A stretch of 64,000 nucleotides of DNA from Microvirga soli (GCF_016734765.1 NZ_JAERQE010000013.1:62001-126000); one strand, 5' to 3'; shown: positions 1 through 8,624, counted from the first letter of the stretch. Numbers and translations are program-made. The notes: a model not told the origin generated them from the letters alone.

Positions 1-2409
1 TACGGCGAGGGGTCCTTGAGCGAACAGGTCAGGCTCTCGGCGCGCGCCCACGGGCTGCGCGTCGTTGGACCGAACTGCATCGGCGTGCTTAGCCCCCGGG
101 CCAAGATGAATGCGAGCTTTGCGGCTCACAGCGCCAAGCCCGGCGATCTGGCGCTCGTTTCCCAATCGGGTGCCGTCGCGGCGGGCCTCGTGGAATGGGC
201 CGCCCAGCGGAATGTGGGCTTCTCGGCCATTGTGTCGCTTGGCGACAAGATCGATGTCGACTTCAGCGACTGCCTCGATTTCTTCTCCGCCGACAGCGGG
301 ACGCGGGCGATTCTGCTCTACATCGAATCCATCGACAACGCGAAGAAGTTCATGTCGGCCGCCCGTGCTGCGGCCCGCGTAAAGCCCGTGGTGGTGATCA
401 AGGCCGGACGGCATGCGCAGGGGGCGAAGGCCGCAGCCACGCATACAGGTGCGCTGGCGGGGTCCGATGCGGTCTATGACGCGGCCTTCCGCCGGGCCGG
501 GCTGTTGCGCGTGCTCGATCTCGACCAGCTCTTCGCCGCGGCGGAAACCCTGGGACGGCAGAAGCCTTTTCCTGGCAATCGATTGGCGGTTCTTACCAAT
601 GGAGGTGGCATCGGGGTTCTCGCCGTCGACCGACTGGTAGATCTCGGCGGAACGCTGGCCACCATCTCGGAAACGACCCGCAATTCGCTCGATGCCATTC
701 TGCCTCCCACCTGGTCGAAGGCGAACCCCATCGACATCATCGGTGATGCCAACCCGGAGCGTTATGCGGGAGCCTTGGAAGCGCTGCTAACTGACCCGGA
801 GAACGATGCCGTTCTCATCCTCAACGTGCCGACGGCGGTGGCCGGTGCCTCGGAGGTGGCCTCATCCATCGTGAGCGTGGTCAAGAAGGACCGGGCGAGG
901 GGCTATCGCCAGAAGCCCGTGTTCGCCGCCTGGATCGGCGAGGATCCGGACTCGGCCCGCGTGTTCGAGGAGGCGCGGATCCCGCATTTCGCCACGGAGG
1001 CCGACGCAGTGCGCGGGTTCATGCAGCTCGTGCGCTACCGCGAGGCCCAGAACCAGTTGATGGAAACGCCGGACGACCTTCCTCATGACTTCGAGCCGGA
1101 TACGGAAGCCGCCCGCGCCATCGTGGATCATGTGGTTTCGCAGAACCGCCGCTGGCTCGATCCGCTCGAGGTCAACGCGCTGCTCAGGGCCTACGATATT
1201 CCCACCGCCCCGGTCGTGCTTGCGACGACGCCTGACGAGGCCGCGGAGGCCGCACGACCGATCCTGGCCGAGGGCGGAACGGTGGCGGTCAAAGTTCTCT
1301 CGCCGGACATCGTGCACAAGTCCGACATCGGCGGCGTGAAGCTCGATCTCACCACCGAGGAGGCGGTGAGCAGGGCCACCGCCGACATCTTCGAGCGCGC
1401 GGCGCGCCTGAAGCCGGGCGCGCACGTCGCCGGTGTCACGGTGCAGCCGATGGTGCGCAGAACCAAAGCCCGCGAACTGATCATGGGCATCGCCGACGAT
1501 CCGTCCTTCGGCCCCGTGGTGCTCTTCGGGCGCGGCGGCACGGCCGTGGAGGTGATCAACGACAAGGCTCTGGCCCTGCCGCCCCTCGACCTGAAGCTTG
1601 CCCACGATCTCGTCGCGCGAACCCGCGTGTCGCGCCGCCTCAAGGCCTATCGCGACGTTCCGGCGGCCGACGAGGGGGCGATTGCCCTGACGCTCGTGAA
1701 GCTCGCCCAGATGGCCGCTGACTTGCCGGAAATCCGCGAGCTCGACATCAACCCGCTGCTGGCCGATGAGACCGGCGTGATCGCGGTCGATGCCCGCGTG
1801 GCGGTTGCGCCCGAAACCCGCAAGGGCAGCGGACATCCGCGCTTTGCGGTGCGGCCTTACCCGAAGGAGTGGGAGCGCAATATCGGGCTGCGCAACGGCA
1901 AAAATGCTTTCGTGCGGCCCGTGCGCCCGGAGGACGAGGACGAGTTCCGGCGCTTCTTCGAGAAGATCACCCCGGAGGATCTGCGCCTGCGCTTCTTCGC
2001 GCCGGTGCGGGACTTCAGCCACACCTTCCTGGCACGCCTGACCCAGCTCGATTACGCCCGCGCCATCGCCTTCGTGGCCTTCGACGCGGAGACGGGCGAG
2101 ATGATGGGGGCGGTCCGCCTCCATGCGGATGCGAACCACGAGACCGGGGAATACGGCATCCTGCTCCGCTCGGACCTGAAGGGACTCGGTCTCGGCTGGG
2201 AGCTGATGCGACTGATGATCGAGTGGGCGAAGGTCGACGGCCTGCGCGAGGTCGAGGGCCAGGTGCTGCGTGAGAACTCCACCATGCTCGACATGTGCCG
2301 CAGCCTCGGCTTCTCGATCCGCATCGATCCGGACGACCCGGAGCTGCGCCTCGTGACCCTGCCGATCGCCTCCATCGCGGAGCCCGGCAAGCTCGCCAAG
2401 TCGACTTGA
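1..2409 (+). CDS. Acetyl/acyl-CoA synthetase (ADP-forming)-like protein fused to a GNAT acetyltransferase, 5' truncated by window edge
   Basis: The reading frame is open from base 1, so the TTG at 16 is internal and the start lies outside the window. Visible domain order is CoA-binding/succinyl-CoA-synthetase-like (to about residue 350 counted from base 16), ATP-grasp (about 380-600), and a C-terminal GNAT domain (about 635-785). The phosphohistidine motif THTGA of NDP-forming acyl-CoA synthetases is present, with its His codon at 442-444. This order is that of Pat-type protein lysine acetyltransferases, in which the synthetase part often acts as a sensor rather than an enzyme. The GNAT acetyl-CoA loop reads KGLGLG. 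It converges on bfr and shares a hairpin with it. The family is certain; enzyme versus regulator is not decided. Confidence 0.85.
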   Translation, partial: YGEGSLSEQVRLSARAHGLRVVGPNCIGVLSPRAKMNASFAAHSAKPGDLALVSQSGAVAAGLVEWAAQRNVGFSAIVSLGDKIDVDFSDCLDFFSADSGTRAILLYIESIDNAKKFMSAARAAARVKPVVVIKAGRHAQGAKAAATHTGALAGSDAVYDAAFRRAGLLRVLDLDQLFAAAETLGRQKPFPGNRLAVLTNGGGIGVLAVDRLVDLGGTLATISETTRNSLDAILPPTWSKANPIDIIGDANPERYAGALEALLTDPENDAVLILNVPTAVAGASEVASSIVSVVKKDRARGYRQKPVFAAWIGEDPDSARVFEEARIPHFATEADAVRGFMQLVRYREAQNQLMETPDDLPHDFEPDTEAARAIVDHVVSQNRRWLDPLEVNALLRAYDIPTAPVVLATTPDEAAEAARPILAEGGTVAVKVLSPDIVHKSDIGGVKLDLTTEEAVSRATADIFERAARLKPGAHVAGVTVQPMVRRTKARELIMGIADDPSFGPVVLFGRGGTAVEVINDKALALPPLDLKLAHDLVARTRVSRRLKAYRDVPAADEGAIALTLVKLAQMAADLPEIRELDINPLLADETGVIAVDARVAVAPETRKGSGHPRFAVRPYPKEWERNIGLRNGKNAFVRPVRPEDEDEFRRFFEKITPEDLRLRFFAPVRDFSHTFLARLTQLDYARAIAFVAFDAETGEMMGAVRLHADANHETGEYGILLRSDLKGLGLGWELMRLMIEWAKVDGLREVEGQVLRENSTMLDMCRSLGFSIRIDPDDPELRLVTLPIASIAEPGKLAKST

Positions 2410-2416
2410 AAGCAAA

Positions 2417-2438
2417 AGGCCCGCCATGGGGCGGGCCT
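2417..2438 (-). terminator. Rho-independent terminator of bfr
   Basis: A 9-bp perfect stem (AGGCCCGCC/GGCGGGCCT) with a 4-base loop lies 28 bp after the bfr stop. On the minus strand the hairpin is followed by TTTTGCTTT. The plus-strand side has no T-run, so it mainly serves bfr but can also stop the convergent gene weakly. Confidence 0.75.
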
Positions 2439-2465
2439 CATCGGCATCGGTAGGATGCGAAATCG

Positions 2466-2951
2466 TCAGTGATCGTCGTCGAGCCCGCCGATATGCTTCT
2501 GGGCGTAGAGTTCGACGCCGATCTGCTCGACGAGATTGATCTGGGTTTCCAGGAAGTCGATATGGCCTTCCTCGTCGGCCATCAGCTCTTCGAACAGGTT
2601 CTTCGACACCCGGTCGCCGATGCTGTCGCAATAGGCGGCCGCCTCGCCGTAGAGGTTGCGGGCCTCATATTCCGCCGCAAGGTCGGATTCGAGGATTTCC
2701 TGGATGTTCTGGCCGATGCGCAGGGGGTCGAGCACCTGCAGGTTGGCAAAGCCCTCAAGGAAGATGATGCGCTCGATGAAGCGATCCGCGTGGTGCATCT
2801 CCTCGATGGATTCCTTGCGCCAGGTCTTCGCAAGTTCCTTGTAGCCCCAATCGTCCAGGAGCCGGTAGTGCAGCCAGTACTGGTTGACCGCCGTCAGCTC
2901 GCTGCGCAGGCCGCGATTGAGATACTCGATTACCTTGGGATCACCCTTCAT
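2466..2951 (-). CDS. bfr: Bacterioferritin
   Basis: This is a 161-residue heme-containing ferritin that oxidises Fe(II) and stores iron in a 24-mer shell. All ferroxidase-centre ligands of the E. coli protein are at the same positions: E18, E51, H54, E94, E127 and H130. The heme-ligand Met is M52. Length matches the family (about 158-161). The start is preceded by GAGAGGG. bfd lies upstream on the same strand, so storage and release of iron are encoded together, although the 80-bp gap could hold a separate promoter. Confidence 0.97.
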   Translation of the reverse strand: MKGDPKVIEYLNRGLRSELTAVNQYWLHYRLLDDWGYKELAKTWRKESIEEMHHADRFIERIIFLEGFANLQVLDPLRIGQNIQEILESDLAAEYEARNLYGEAAAYCDSIGDRVSKNLFEELMADEEGHIDFLETQINLVEQIGVELYAQKHIGGLDDDH

Positions 2952-3031
2952 CTAACCCTCTCGTCCAAACGGCGCCGATGCGCCGGACCATTCCTTAGAG
3001 GATTTGTGAACTAGGGTGGAAGCCCCTTTGT

Positions 3032-3289
3032 TCAAAGGGTGGGTTCGGCGGCGGCTTTTTCGAGGGTGGTCGGGCAGCAGCCGCGGTTGCAGGCGGCAAT
3101 AGACTCCACGCCCGCGGCCGCGAGGGCTTGGTCCATGATGGCGCGGATGGTCCGGGCGCAGCGCCCGCAATTCGGGCTGCAGCCGAGACAGCGATAGACC
3201 TGCGCCGGGGTGCGGGGACACTCAGGTCCCGGCTTCAGGCAGGCTTTGACATCACCGTCGGAGAGGATGTTGCAGGAGCAGACGATCAT
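3032..3289 (-). CDS. bfd: Bacterioferritin-associated [2Fe-2S] ferredoxin
   Basis: The protein is 85 residues from the ATG at 3289; the longer frame to 3334 adds residues with no family counterpart. The cluster ligands are C4, C6, C41 and C44 (patterns VCSC and CGRC), the arrangement of Bfd-type ferredoxins. Extra cysteines occur at C34 and C37 and in the C-terminal tail (NRGCCP), which is longer than in E. coli Bfd. It should bind Bfr and donate electrons to reduce and mobilise stored iron. It lies directly upstream of bfr, and inverted repeats sit in front of its start. Confidence 0.93.
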   Translation of the reverse strand: MIVCSCNILSDGDVKACLKPGPECPRTPAQVYRCLGCSPNCGRCARTIRAIMDQALAAAGVESIAACNRGCCPTTLEKAAAEPTL

Positions 3290-3295
3290 TTGTTG

Positions 3296-3316
3296 TTCTA
3301 GTTTAGAATGACTAAA
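3296..3316 (-). promoter_or_regulatory. Candidate iron-responsive operator upstream of bfd
   Basis: Two overlapping palindromes lie 7-27 bp upstream of the bfd ATG: TTCTA-N3-TAGAA (3296-3308) and TTTAG-N5-CTAAA (3302-3316). Both resemble the A/T-rich inverted-repeat sites of rhizobial iron regulators (Irr ICE motif), but spacing differs from the ICE consensus as I remember it. Position fits a repressor site over the transcription start. Which regulator binds is inference. Confidence 0.4.
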
Positions 3317-3407
3317 AACTACATGCGATATCAAATACTTAGCTGAAAGGACGGGCGGGCGCCAGCGCTATTGCCTGTGCCCAGATGTCACGGCTGGGAC
3401 AACCGGG

Positions 3408-3977
3408 TCAGCCCAGGCGCCTGAACAAGCCGGGGTAGTCGATGACGAAGCCATCCTGGTCCACAGGCAGATCGGCTGTGAAGCCGTCCTCCAGGCTCTC
3501 GAAGCGATAAAGCGAGCCTGCCTCAAGCGCCGTATAGCGCTGGCTCGAGGCAAAGACGGTCAGATCCGGTACGGTGATGTAGCACAGGCGGATCTCCATG
3601 CCCTTGCCGGTCGCGAGATCGAGGCGCCGGATGGGAAGGGTGTTCGTGATCGGGGTTGCCTGGATGTCGACGTCGATGCAGCCCTGGAGATCGGGCCGGT
3701 CCTTACTGTTCTCGCGCCAGTGCCCATGGCCATCGCTTTCCAGGTGCAGCACATGACCCGAGGTGGTTTTCACGAGAACATTCCTCGTGTGCCACAAGGC
3801 ATCCAGCTTGAGGCGATATGAAAGGCCGAACTGGCTCTCGTCCTCCTGGGCGATCACCACACCGGAAATGTCGAGCCCGCCATCGGCCGGGCGGATGTCC
3901 ACATGCTCCAACCCCGCCTCGCAGCCGTCCCAGGCCGCCCAGCGGATCGTGCGGAAGATCAGTGTCGGAATGGACAT
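3408..3977 (-). CDS. Putative glycolipid-binding domain protein (DUF1089-like)
   Basis: The protein has 189 residues from the ATG at 3977, the start that matches the typical N-terminus IRTIxW-like of this family; an in-frame upstream ATG at 4019 lacks a better ribosome site. It has no signal peptide or membrane segment. Features of the family are the early W-x-x-W-x-G-C-E segment, the central H-V-L-H-L-E-S-D and the C-terminal FxxDLPVDxxGFVxDYPxLFRR. The Pfam family is named putative glycolipid-binding from a structure and has no proven reaction. It stands alone between bfd and a membrane protein gene. Confidence 0.75.
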   Translation of the reverse strand: MSIPTLIFRTIRWAAWDGCEAGLEHVDIRPADGGLDISGVVIAQEDESQFGLSYRLKLDALWHTRNVLVKTTSGHVLHLESDGHGHWRENSKDRPDLQGCIDVDIQATPITNTLPIRRLDLATGKGMEIRLCYITVPDLTVFASSQRYTALEAGSLYRFESLEDGFTADLPVDQDGFVIDYPGLFRRLG

Positions 3978-4045
3978 GCGGGGTTCCAAGTCATCGCAAC
4001 AAGCGAGAGCATAATGCATGGGCGAGGCTCGAGCCAGGATATGGG

Positions 4046-4621
4046 CTATTCCGCCTCCTCAGTCTTGGAGGAGCCGCTTTTATCGGAGATCCGCATCGCT
4101 GCGTCTGTTCCGTTCATGGCAAGGAACGCAGAGAGGAAAATGATCCCCATAATAGATAGATTAGGGTATCTCAATTTCAGTATCGTATTATCGATAAAGG
4201 TCCATAGAGTTTCGCTGGATGGGAGCCCTTCCTTTAGTGTCAACGACATGATCTCTACGGTCGCTCCTACGACAATAGACAAGACATAAACCCCGATCAG
4301 ACTTCCAATTCCGGCAAAAACCGATCCGGCGCGCGTCGAAGCTGTCAGGTAGTATCTGGCGATGATCGTCGAGCCTATGATGAGAGAGGCTATGTAGAAG
4401 AGCGGAATAGTTGTTGTAAAAAAGATATGAAGCTCATCCAGGTATGTGGAGCCTCTGTCCCACTTCAGCGCATAGATGAAGAAGTAAAGTATAACGATCC
4501 CGACATGCATGCCAGCAAACAAGGTTGCTATACGATAAGTCCTGTTCCGGCTTAGGAGCGGGAGACCGAGGATAACGGGCGTGACGACGATGAATGCCCC
4601 CAGCCAGTATAGATAAATCAT
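4046..4621 (-). CDS. Multi-pass membrane protein of unknown function, AT-rich
   Basis: I do not recognise the family. The 191-residue protein has about five hydrophobic segments (near residues 3-24, 33-55, 68-92, 102-127 and 155-172) and a charged C-terminal tail ending SSKTEEAE. A strong ribosome site, GGAGGAG, stands 6 bases before the ATG at 4621, which favours it over the upstream in-frame ATG at 4636. Its codons are visibly richer in A and T (many ATA, TAT, AAA, TTA codons) than those of every neighbour, which suggests recent acquisition or weak expression. Confidence 0.6.
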   Translation of the reverse strand: MIYLYWLGAFIVVTPVILGLPLLSRNRTYRIATLFAGMHVGIVILYFFIYALKWDRGSTYLDELHIFFTTTIPLFYIASLIIGSTIIARYYLTASTRAGSVFAGIGSLIGVYVLSIVVGATVEIMSLTLKEGLPSSETLWTFIDNTILKLRYPNLSIMGIIFLSAFLAMNGTDAAMRISDKSGSSKTEEAE

Positions 4622-4679
4622 CGAACTCTCCTCCATCCCCGAGGAGAGTTATGTATCAACGTTTCAAATACTTCCGTGC

Positions 4680-5351
4680 TCAGTCGCACACGACAATTAC
4701 ATGCAGCCGCCGTGGCCCGTGAGCGCCGAGCAGAAGCGTCTGCTCGATATCGCCCGAGCGCGACGGGCCGGTGATCCAGTTCACCGTGCGCGGCATCGAG
4801 CCTTTGCCATAGGCGAAGCGCACCCGGTTCCAGACGGATTCGTAGTCGCTGGCGATGTCCTTGGCCGAGACCACGATGATGTGGTTGTCGGGCAGGAAGT
4901 TGAGGGTGGACGGATTGTCCGCGCTCGACACCATGGCGAGCGTGCCGGATTCGGCGATGCCCCCGAAGGCGTGGCTCACCGCGTTGAGGTCGCGGCCTTC
5001 GCTCGGGCCATGGGCGATCTCAAGCGTAGTGTCCGACCAGGGCATGGCCTTCAGGCGCGGATCGTCGCCCATCCGTAAGGAGGCTGGCAGGTTATGGTTG
5101 CGCAGGAAGAGCGCGATGGATTGCGGCACCTCCGCCGAGGAGGCGACTTCGGTGACCGTCGCCAGCGAAGTCTCGACCATGGTCTTGAACAGGGCGATCC
5201 GCTCCTCGCCCGAGACTTGTCCGCGCTTCGGGATCACGCCCTTGGGTGAGCGCTCCAGGCGATCGGTCACGATCTGCTGCCGGATCGTTTCGGTGCCGTT
5301 GACCCCAAGCGAGCGGCGGATATTGCCAAAAATGTCGTCGCGGGCGCTCAT
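4680..5351 (-). CDS. lutC: LutC/YkgG-family LUD-domain protein, L-lactate utilisation
   Basis: This 223-residue LUD-domain protein is the third subunit of the LutABC lactate oxidase complex. The start is the ATG at 5351, which overlaps the lutB stop by 4 bp (ATGA); a longer in-frame extension to 5807 lies inside lutB and is discarded. The family core E-S-G-T-L-A plus N-F-L-P-D-N-H-I-V-V is present around residues 150-180. It is the last gene of the leftward operon. Substrate (L-lactate against another 2-hydroxyacid) is assigned from the gene set, not from residues. Confidence 0.9.
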   Translation of the reverse strand: MSARDDIFGNIRRSLGVNGTETIRQQIVTDRLERSPKGVIPKRGQVSGEERIALFKTMVETSLATVTEVASSAEVPQSIALFLRNHNLPASLRMGDDPRLKAMPWSDTTLEIAHGPSEGRDLNAVSHAFGGIAESGTLAMVSSADNPSTLNFLPDNHIIVVSAKDIASDYESVWNRVRFAYGKGSMPRTVNWITGPSRSGDIEQTLLLGAHGPRRLHVIVVCD

Positions 5352-6781
5352 GCGCGGGCTCCCTTGCGCTCGCGCTTCCAGCGCTGCTGGAACGTCTCGC
5401 CTTGTGGGGCCGGGAAGTCGCGATACTTGGTCCAGCCCTTCGCCATCGGCAGCCAGGCGAAGCGGCCGCGCTGGCGGCCTGCTAAAGCAAGAGCTCCCAT
5501 CGCCGCGCGGGTCGCGAAGCGATAGAGGGCAGGGCGCTTGGCGAAGAAGCCCCAGAGCTGGAGGCCGGAGCGTACGGTGGCGGGCGTCAGGTGCCGCTCG
5601 AACTCGCGCTCGCGCCAGTGGCGCATGAGTTTGGGCAAGGGAATGCGCACCGGGCACACGCTTTCGCAGCGGCCGCAGAAGGTGGAGGCGTTGGGCAGGT
5701 GGCCGGCCTTGTCGACGCCGATGAGCGATGGCGTCAACACCGCGCCCATGGGGCCGGGATAGACCCAGCCGTAAGCGTGCCCGCCGACCGCGTGATAGAC
5801 CGGACAATGATTCATGCAGGCGCCGCAGCGGATGCAGCGCAGCATCTCCTCGAACGCCGTGCCGAGCATGGAGGAGCGGCCGTTGTCGAGGATGACCACG
5901 TGGTAGTTCTCCGGCCCGTCCGCATCCGTGCTGCGGCGGGGGCCGGTGGAGAAGGTGGTGTAGACCGATAGTTCCTGACCGGTGGCCGAGCGGGCGAGCA
6001 CGCGCAGCAGCTGGCTCACATCCTCCAGCGTCGGCACGAGTTTCTCGATGGATGCGAGCACGATGTGGGTCTTCGGCAGGATCTGGGTCAGATCGCCGTT
6101 GCCCTCGTTGGTGACGATAATCGAGGTGCCGGTTTCGGCCACCAAAAAGTTCGCCCCGGTGATGCCCACATCGGCCGCGAGAAAGCGCTCGCGCAGCACG
6201 GCGCGCGCTTCGGTCAGCAACTGCACGGGCTCGGAAAGATCGCGCTTGGCATCGAGGTGGGTGTGAACGCGCCGGAAATCCGCTTCCACCTGCGTGGCAT
6301 TCAGATGCACGGCGGGCGCGATGATGTGGCTCGGCAGCTCGTTGCGCAGCTGAATGATGTATTCGCCGAGATCCGTCTCGACGGGCGTGAGGCCGTTCGC
6401 TTCGAGATGATGGTTGATCCCGATCTCCTCCGAGATCATGGACTTGCCCTTCGTCACCGTCTTGGCGTTGGTCTCGCGGCAGATGCTTAAGATGATGTCG
6501 CGGGCTTCTGTCGCATCGCGGGCGAAATGCACATGCCCGCCGGATGCCTTCACCTTGCCCTCATAGGCCTCGAGGTAGAGGTCGAGATGCTCCAGGGTGT
6601 GGTTCTTGATGTCGCGCGCCGAATCCCGCAATGCCTCGAATTCCGGCAGCTTGTCGGCGGCCATCTGGCGCTTGTCGATGAAGCCCTGCTTCACGTTGCC
6701 GAGCGCCTTCTGCAGCTGATCGTCGTTCAGCGCCCGCGCGGCATTCTGCTTGAACTGAGGGGAAGTGGAGTGAACGGTCAT
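5348..6781 (-). CDS. lutB: LutB iron-sulfur protein of lactate utilisation
   Basis: The protein has 477 residues from the ATG at 6781, which overlaps the preceding gene's stop by 4 bp. An N-terminal LUD domain (about 70-300) carries AETGTS-x-I-V-T-N-E-G. Two [4Fe-4S] motifs follow: C316-x2-C319-x2-C322-x3-C326, and C369-x2-C372-x3-C376. The C-terminal part carries the LutB C-terminal domain. LutB with LutA and LutC oxidises L-lactate to pyruvate in the cytoplasm or at the membrane face. Translational coupling to both neighbours implies fixed stoichiometry. Confidence 0.95.
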   Translation of the reverse strand: MTVHSTSPQFKQNAARALNDDQLQKALGNVKQGFIDKRQMAADKLPEFEALRDSARDIKNHTLEHLDLYLEAYEGKVKASGGHVHFARDATEARDIILSICRETNAKTVTKGKSMISEEIGINHHLEANGLTPVETDLGEYIIQLRNELPSHIIAPAVHLNATQVEADFRRVHTHLDAKRDLSEPVQLLTEARAVLRERFLAADVGITGANFLVAETGTSIIVTNEGNGDLTQILPKTHIVLASIEKLVPTLEDVSQLLRVLARSATGQELSVYTTFSTGPRRSTDADGPENYHVVILDNGRSSMLGTAFEEMLRCIRCGACMNHCPVYHAVGGHAYGWVYPGPMGAVLTPSLIGVDKAGHLPNASTFCGRCESVCPVRIPLPKLMRHWREREFERHLTPATVRSGLQLWGFFAKRPALYRFATRAAMGALALAGRQRGRFAWLPMAKGWTKYRDFPAPQGETFQQRWKRERKGARA

Positions 6782-7308
6782 CGGACCTCTTTCTGTCCGA
6801 CCCGCAGCCATTCGGCATAGGGCGGATGCTTGTACTTCATCTCATCGTAGAGCCAGACCATGCGGTCGCAAAACCACATCTTGGCAAACCATGCAGTGAG
6901 GCCGCCGGCCACGGTCGGGAGCCAATCGTTCAGGAGGGCTCCGACGAGTGCGACGGCAAAGCCCAAAGCTGAAACAACCGTCAGCAGATGAGCCATGCGA
7001 GCGTGATGTGCAGGAATGGGAACTGTCTTCCGATTCAGCCAGACCCGCTCTCCGAAAGTCGCTTTCGCGCTCCAGGTATCGGTGCAAGCGGGGGCGGGAA
7101 ACAGGCGTGGATTCAGCCACAGCCACAGAATGACGAGCGCGACGGGCACGAGCGCCCAAAGGCCCAGCCAGGCATAGCTCCAGATTGCCGCAAGCAGAAG
7201 AGGCAGGGATGCAACTCGCGTCCAGACGCTCCAGGGGCTCGCGTGCCGCTGCCACGTCCCTTCGTCCATCTGGAAGAGCTTGGCGGTCATGTGGCCGTAA
7301 TCCGTCAT
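6778..7308 (-). CDS. Four-helix membrane protein inside the lut operon (DUF6653-like)
   Basis: The 176-residue protein begins at the ATG at 7308, overlapping lutA's stop by 4 bp, and its own stop overlaps the lutB ATG by 4 bp. It has two hydrophobic hairpins (about residues 25-65 and 105-145), a motif HASPWSVWTR near residue 20, WLWLNPRLFP after the first hairpin and a conserved-looking cytosolic C-terminus WFCDRMVWLYDEM. I relate it to DUF6653 from memory of the HASPWSVWTR/NPRLFP pattern. Function is unknown; location between lutA and lutB suggests a membrane anchor or substrate transport helper, an inference. Confidence 0.65.
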   Translation of the reverse strand: MTDYGHMTAKLFQMDEGTWQRHASPWSVWTRVASLPLLLAAIWSYAWLGLWALVPVALVILWLWLNPRLFPAPACTDTWSAKATFGERVWLNRKTVPIPAHHARMAHLLTVVSALGFAVALVGALLNDWLPTVAGGLTAWFAKMWFCDRMVWLYDEMKYKHPPYAEWLRVGQKEVR

Positions 7309-8102
7309 GCCCGGCGCGGTTCTTTCGCTGCTCCGATCGGTGGCTCGTCGGTCATGCCGGCCAGAACCTCGGCCACATGACGCACCTGAATCGGCCTGCC
7401 GTCGCGGCTCAGCTTGCCGGCCATGTTCATGAGGCAGCCGAGATCTCCCGCGAGCACGGTCGGAGCATGCGACTCCTCGATGTTCTTGGCCTTGGCCTCC
7501 ACGATGGCGCCGGAGATATCGCTGTACTTCACCGCGAAGGTGCCGCCGAAGCCGCAGCACACGTCGCTGTCCTGCATCTCGACCAGGGTGAGGCCTTCGA
7601 TACTGGCGAGCAGCTTGCGCGGCTGGCGCTTCACGCCGAGTTCGCGAAGCCCCGAGCAGGAATCGTGATAGGTCACCGCACCATTGAAGGAGGCGTCGAC
7701 CTTGGTGACGCCGAGCACATCGACCAGGAAGCTCGTGAGCTCATGAGTTTTTGCCGCCAGGGCATCGGCCTTGGCGCGCCAGTTCGGATCCTCCTCGAAG
7801 AGTTCCGGATAATGGGCCTTGATCATGCCGGCGCAGGAGCCGGACGGCGCGACCACGTAGTCGTAGCCCTGGAAGGCCTCGATCACCTGCATGGCCAGAT
7901 CCCGCGTGGTGCCCCGGTCGCCCGAGTTGTAGGCCGGCTGGCCGCAGCAGGTCTGGACCGGTGCGTCGACGATGCAGCCGGCATCCTCCAGGAGCTTCAC
8001 GGCGGCAAAACCCACGGAGGGGCGCATCAGATCGACGAGGCAGGTAACGAACAGGCCCACCCGGGGGCGTTCCGGGCGGGCTGGAGACGGCGTAGCGCTC
8101 AT
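7305..8102 (-). CDS. lutA: LutA (Fe-S)-binding CCG-domain protein, L-lactate utilisation
   Basis: The 265-residue protein contains two cysteine-rich CCG domains, with C52-C53-G in TCCGQPAYNSG and a second VCCGFGG near residue 184. These domains bind unusual Fe-S clusters and occur in heterodisulfide-reductase-type and glycolate oxidase subunits. The proline-rich N-terminus (SATPSPARPERP) is a short extension. The start ATG overlaps the cytochrome c stop by 4 bp, and the stop overlaps the next gene. It forms the lactate-oxidising complex with LutB and LutC. Confidence 0.93.
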   Translation of the reverse strand: MSATPSPARPERPRVGLFVTCLVDLMRPSVGFAAVKLLEDAGCIVDAPVQTCCGQPAYNSGDRGTTRDLAMQVIEAFQGYDYVVAPSGSCAGMIKAHYPELFEEDPNWRAKADALAAKTHELTSFLVDVLGVTKVDASFNGAVTYHDSCSGLRELGVKRQPRKLLASIEGLTLVEMQDSDVCCGFGGTFAVKYSDISGAIVEAKAKNIEESHAPTVLAGDLGCLMNMAGKLSRDGRPIQVRHVAEVLAGMTDEPPIGAAKEPRRA

Positions 8103-8488
8103 TGGCCGGCCTTCTGGCCCTGAGCATTGAATTGCTTGAGATAGGCAACGAGATCGTTGATCTTCTGCTCGTCCTTCAGGCCGGCATAGATCATCTTGGT
8201 GCCGGGGATCTTGGCGCGCGGGTTCTGGATGTACTCGCGGAAGGTCGCCTCATCCCAGGTGATGCCGGAATTCTTGTTGGCCGGGGAATAGTTGTAGCCC
8301 TCAACCGATCCCGAGTGACGGCCGAAGAGCCCGTTCAGCACTGGGCCCACGGCGTTCTTGGCGTTCTCGCCCACCTGATGGCAGGCGCGGCACTGGGCGA
8401 AGGTCTTCTCGCCGGCGGCGGCATCCTGGGCCTGTGCGGACCCAAGCCCGGTGAGAAGCAAGGCAGCGGATAGAACGAAGGCACGCAT
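8099..8488 (-). CDS. Exported class I c-type cytochrome
   Basis: The protein has 129 residues from the ATG at 8488, placed by AAGGAG 6 bases upstream. A signal peptide (about 1-20, cleavage after AQA) is followed by the heme motif C33-R-A-C36-H37 and a Met ligand in PGTKMIYAG. Length and motifs fit cytochrome c2/c550 electron carriers of the periplasm. It is the first gene of the lut operon with an overlapping junction to lutA, so it is a candidate electron acceptor for the dehydrogenases encoded here. Direct coupling is inference, because LutABC is cytoplasmic and a quinone/bc1 step would normally intervene. Confidence 0.92.
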   Translation of the reverse strand: MRAFVLSAALLLTGLGSAQAQDAAAGEKTFAQCRACHQVGENAKNAVGPVLNGLFGRHSGSVEGYNYSPANKNSGITWDEATFREYIQNPRAKIPGTKMIYAGLKDEQKINDLVAYLKQFNAQGQKAGQ

Positions 8489-8624
8489 CAAAAACTCCTT
8501 TGCTGGACACCTGTCCCATCTTAGAGAGGTTCTACATTATTGGAAAAGGATCACGGGGAAAGCCGCCTTATTGTTAGGGTAGCCATTCCCCGGGCGCAGG
8601 CGACGATCCTCAAAGGAGGTTTCC
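8489..8624. promoter_or_regulatory. Divergent control region between the lut and glc clusters
   Basis: The 136-bp gap must hold promoters for both clusters. A perfect Shine-Dalgarno AAGGAGGT (8613-8620) stands 4 bases before the glcD ATG. An imperfect inverted repeat GGGGAA (8555-8560) and TTCCCC (8586-8591) could be an operator. I see no clear sigma-70 hexamers, and no regulator gene (GntR, LysR or LutR type) adjoins the region. Confidence 0.45.

Noticed and set aside
862-2631. 589-codon minus-strand ORF opposite the CoA-ligase/GNAT gene
   Set aside because: It is an antisense shadow created by GC-rich third positions; low-complexity Arg/His/Ala composition, no domain, and it covers a clear gene.
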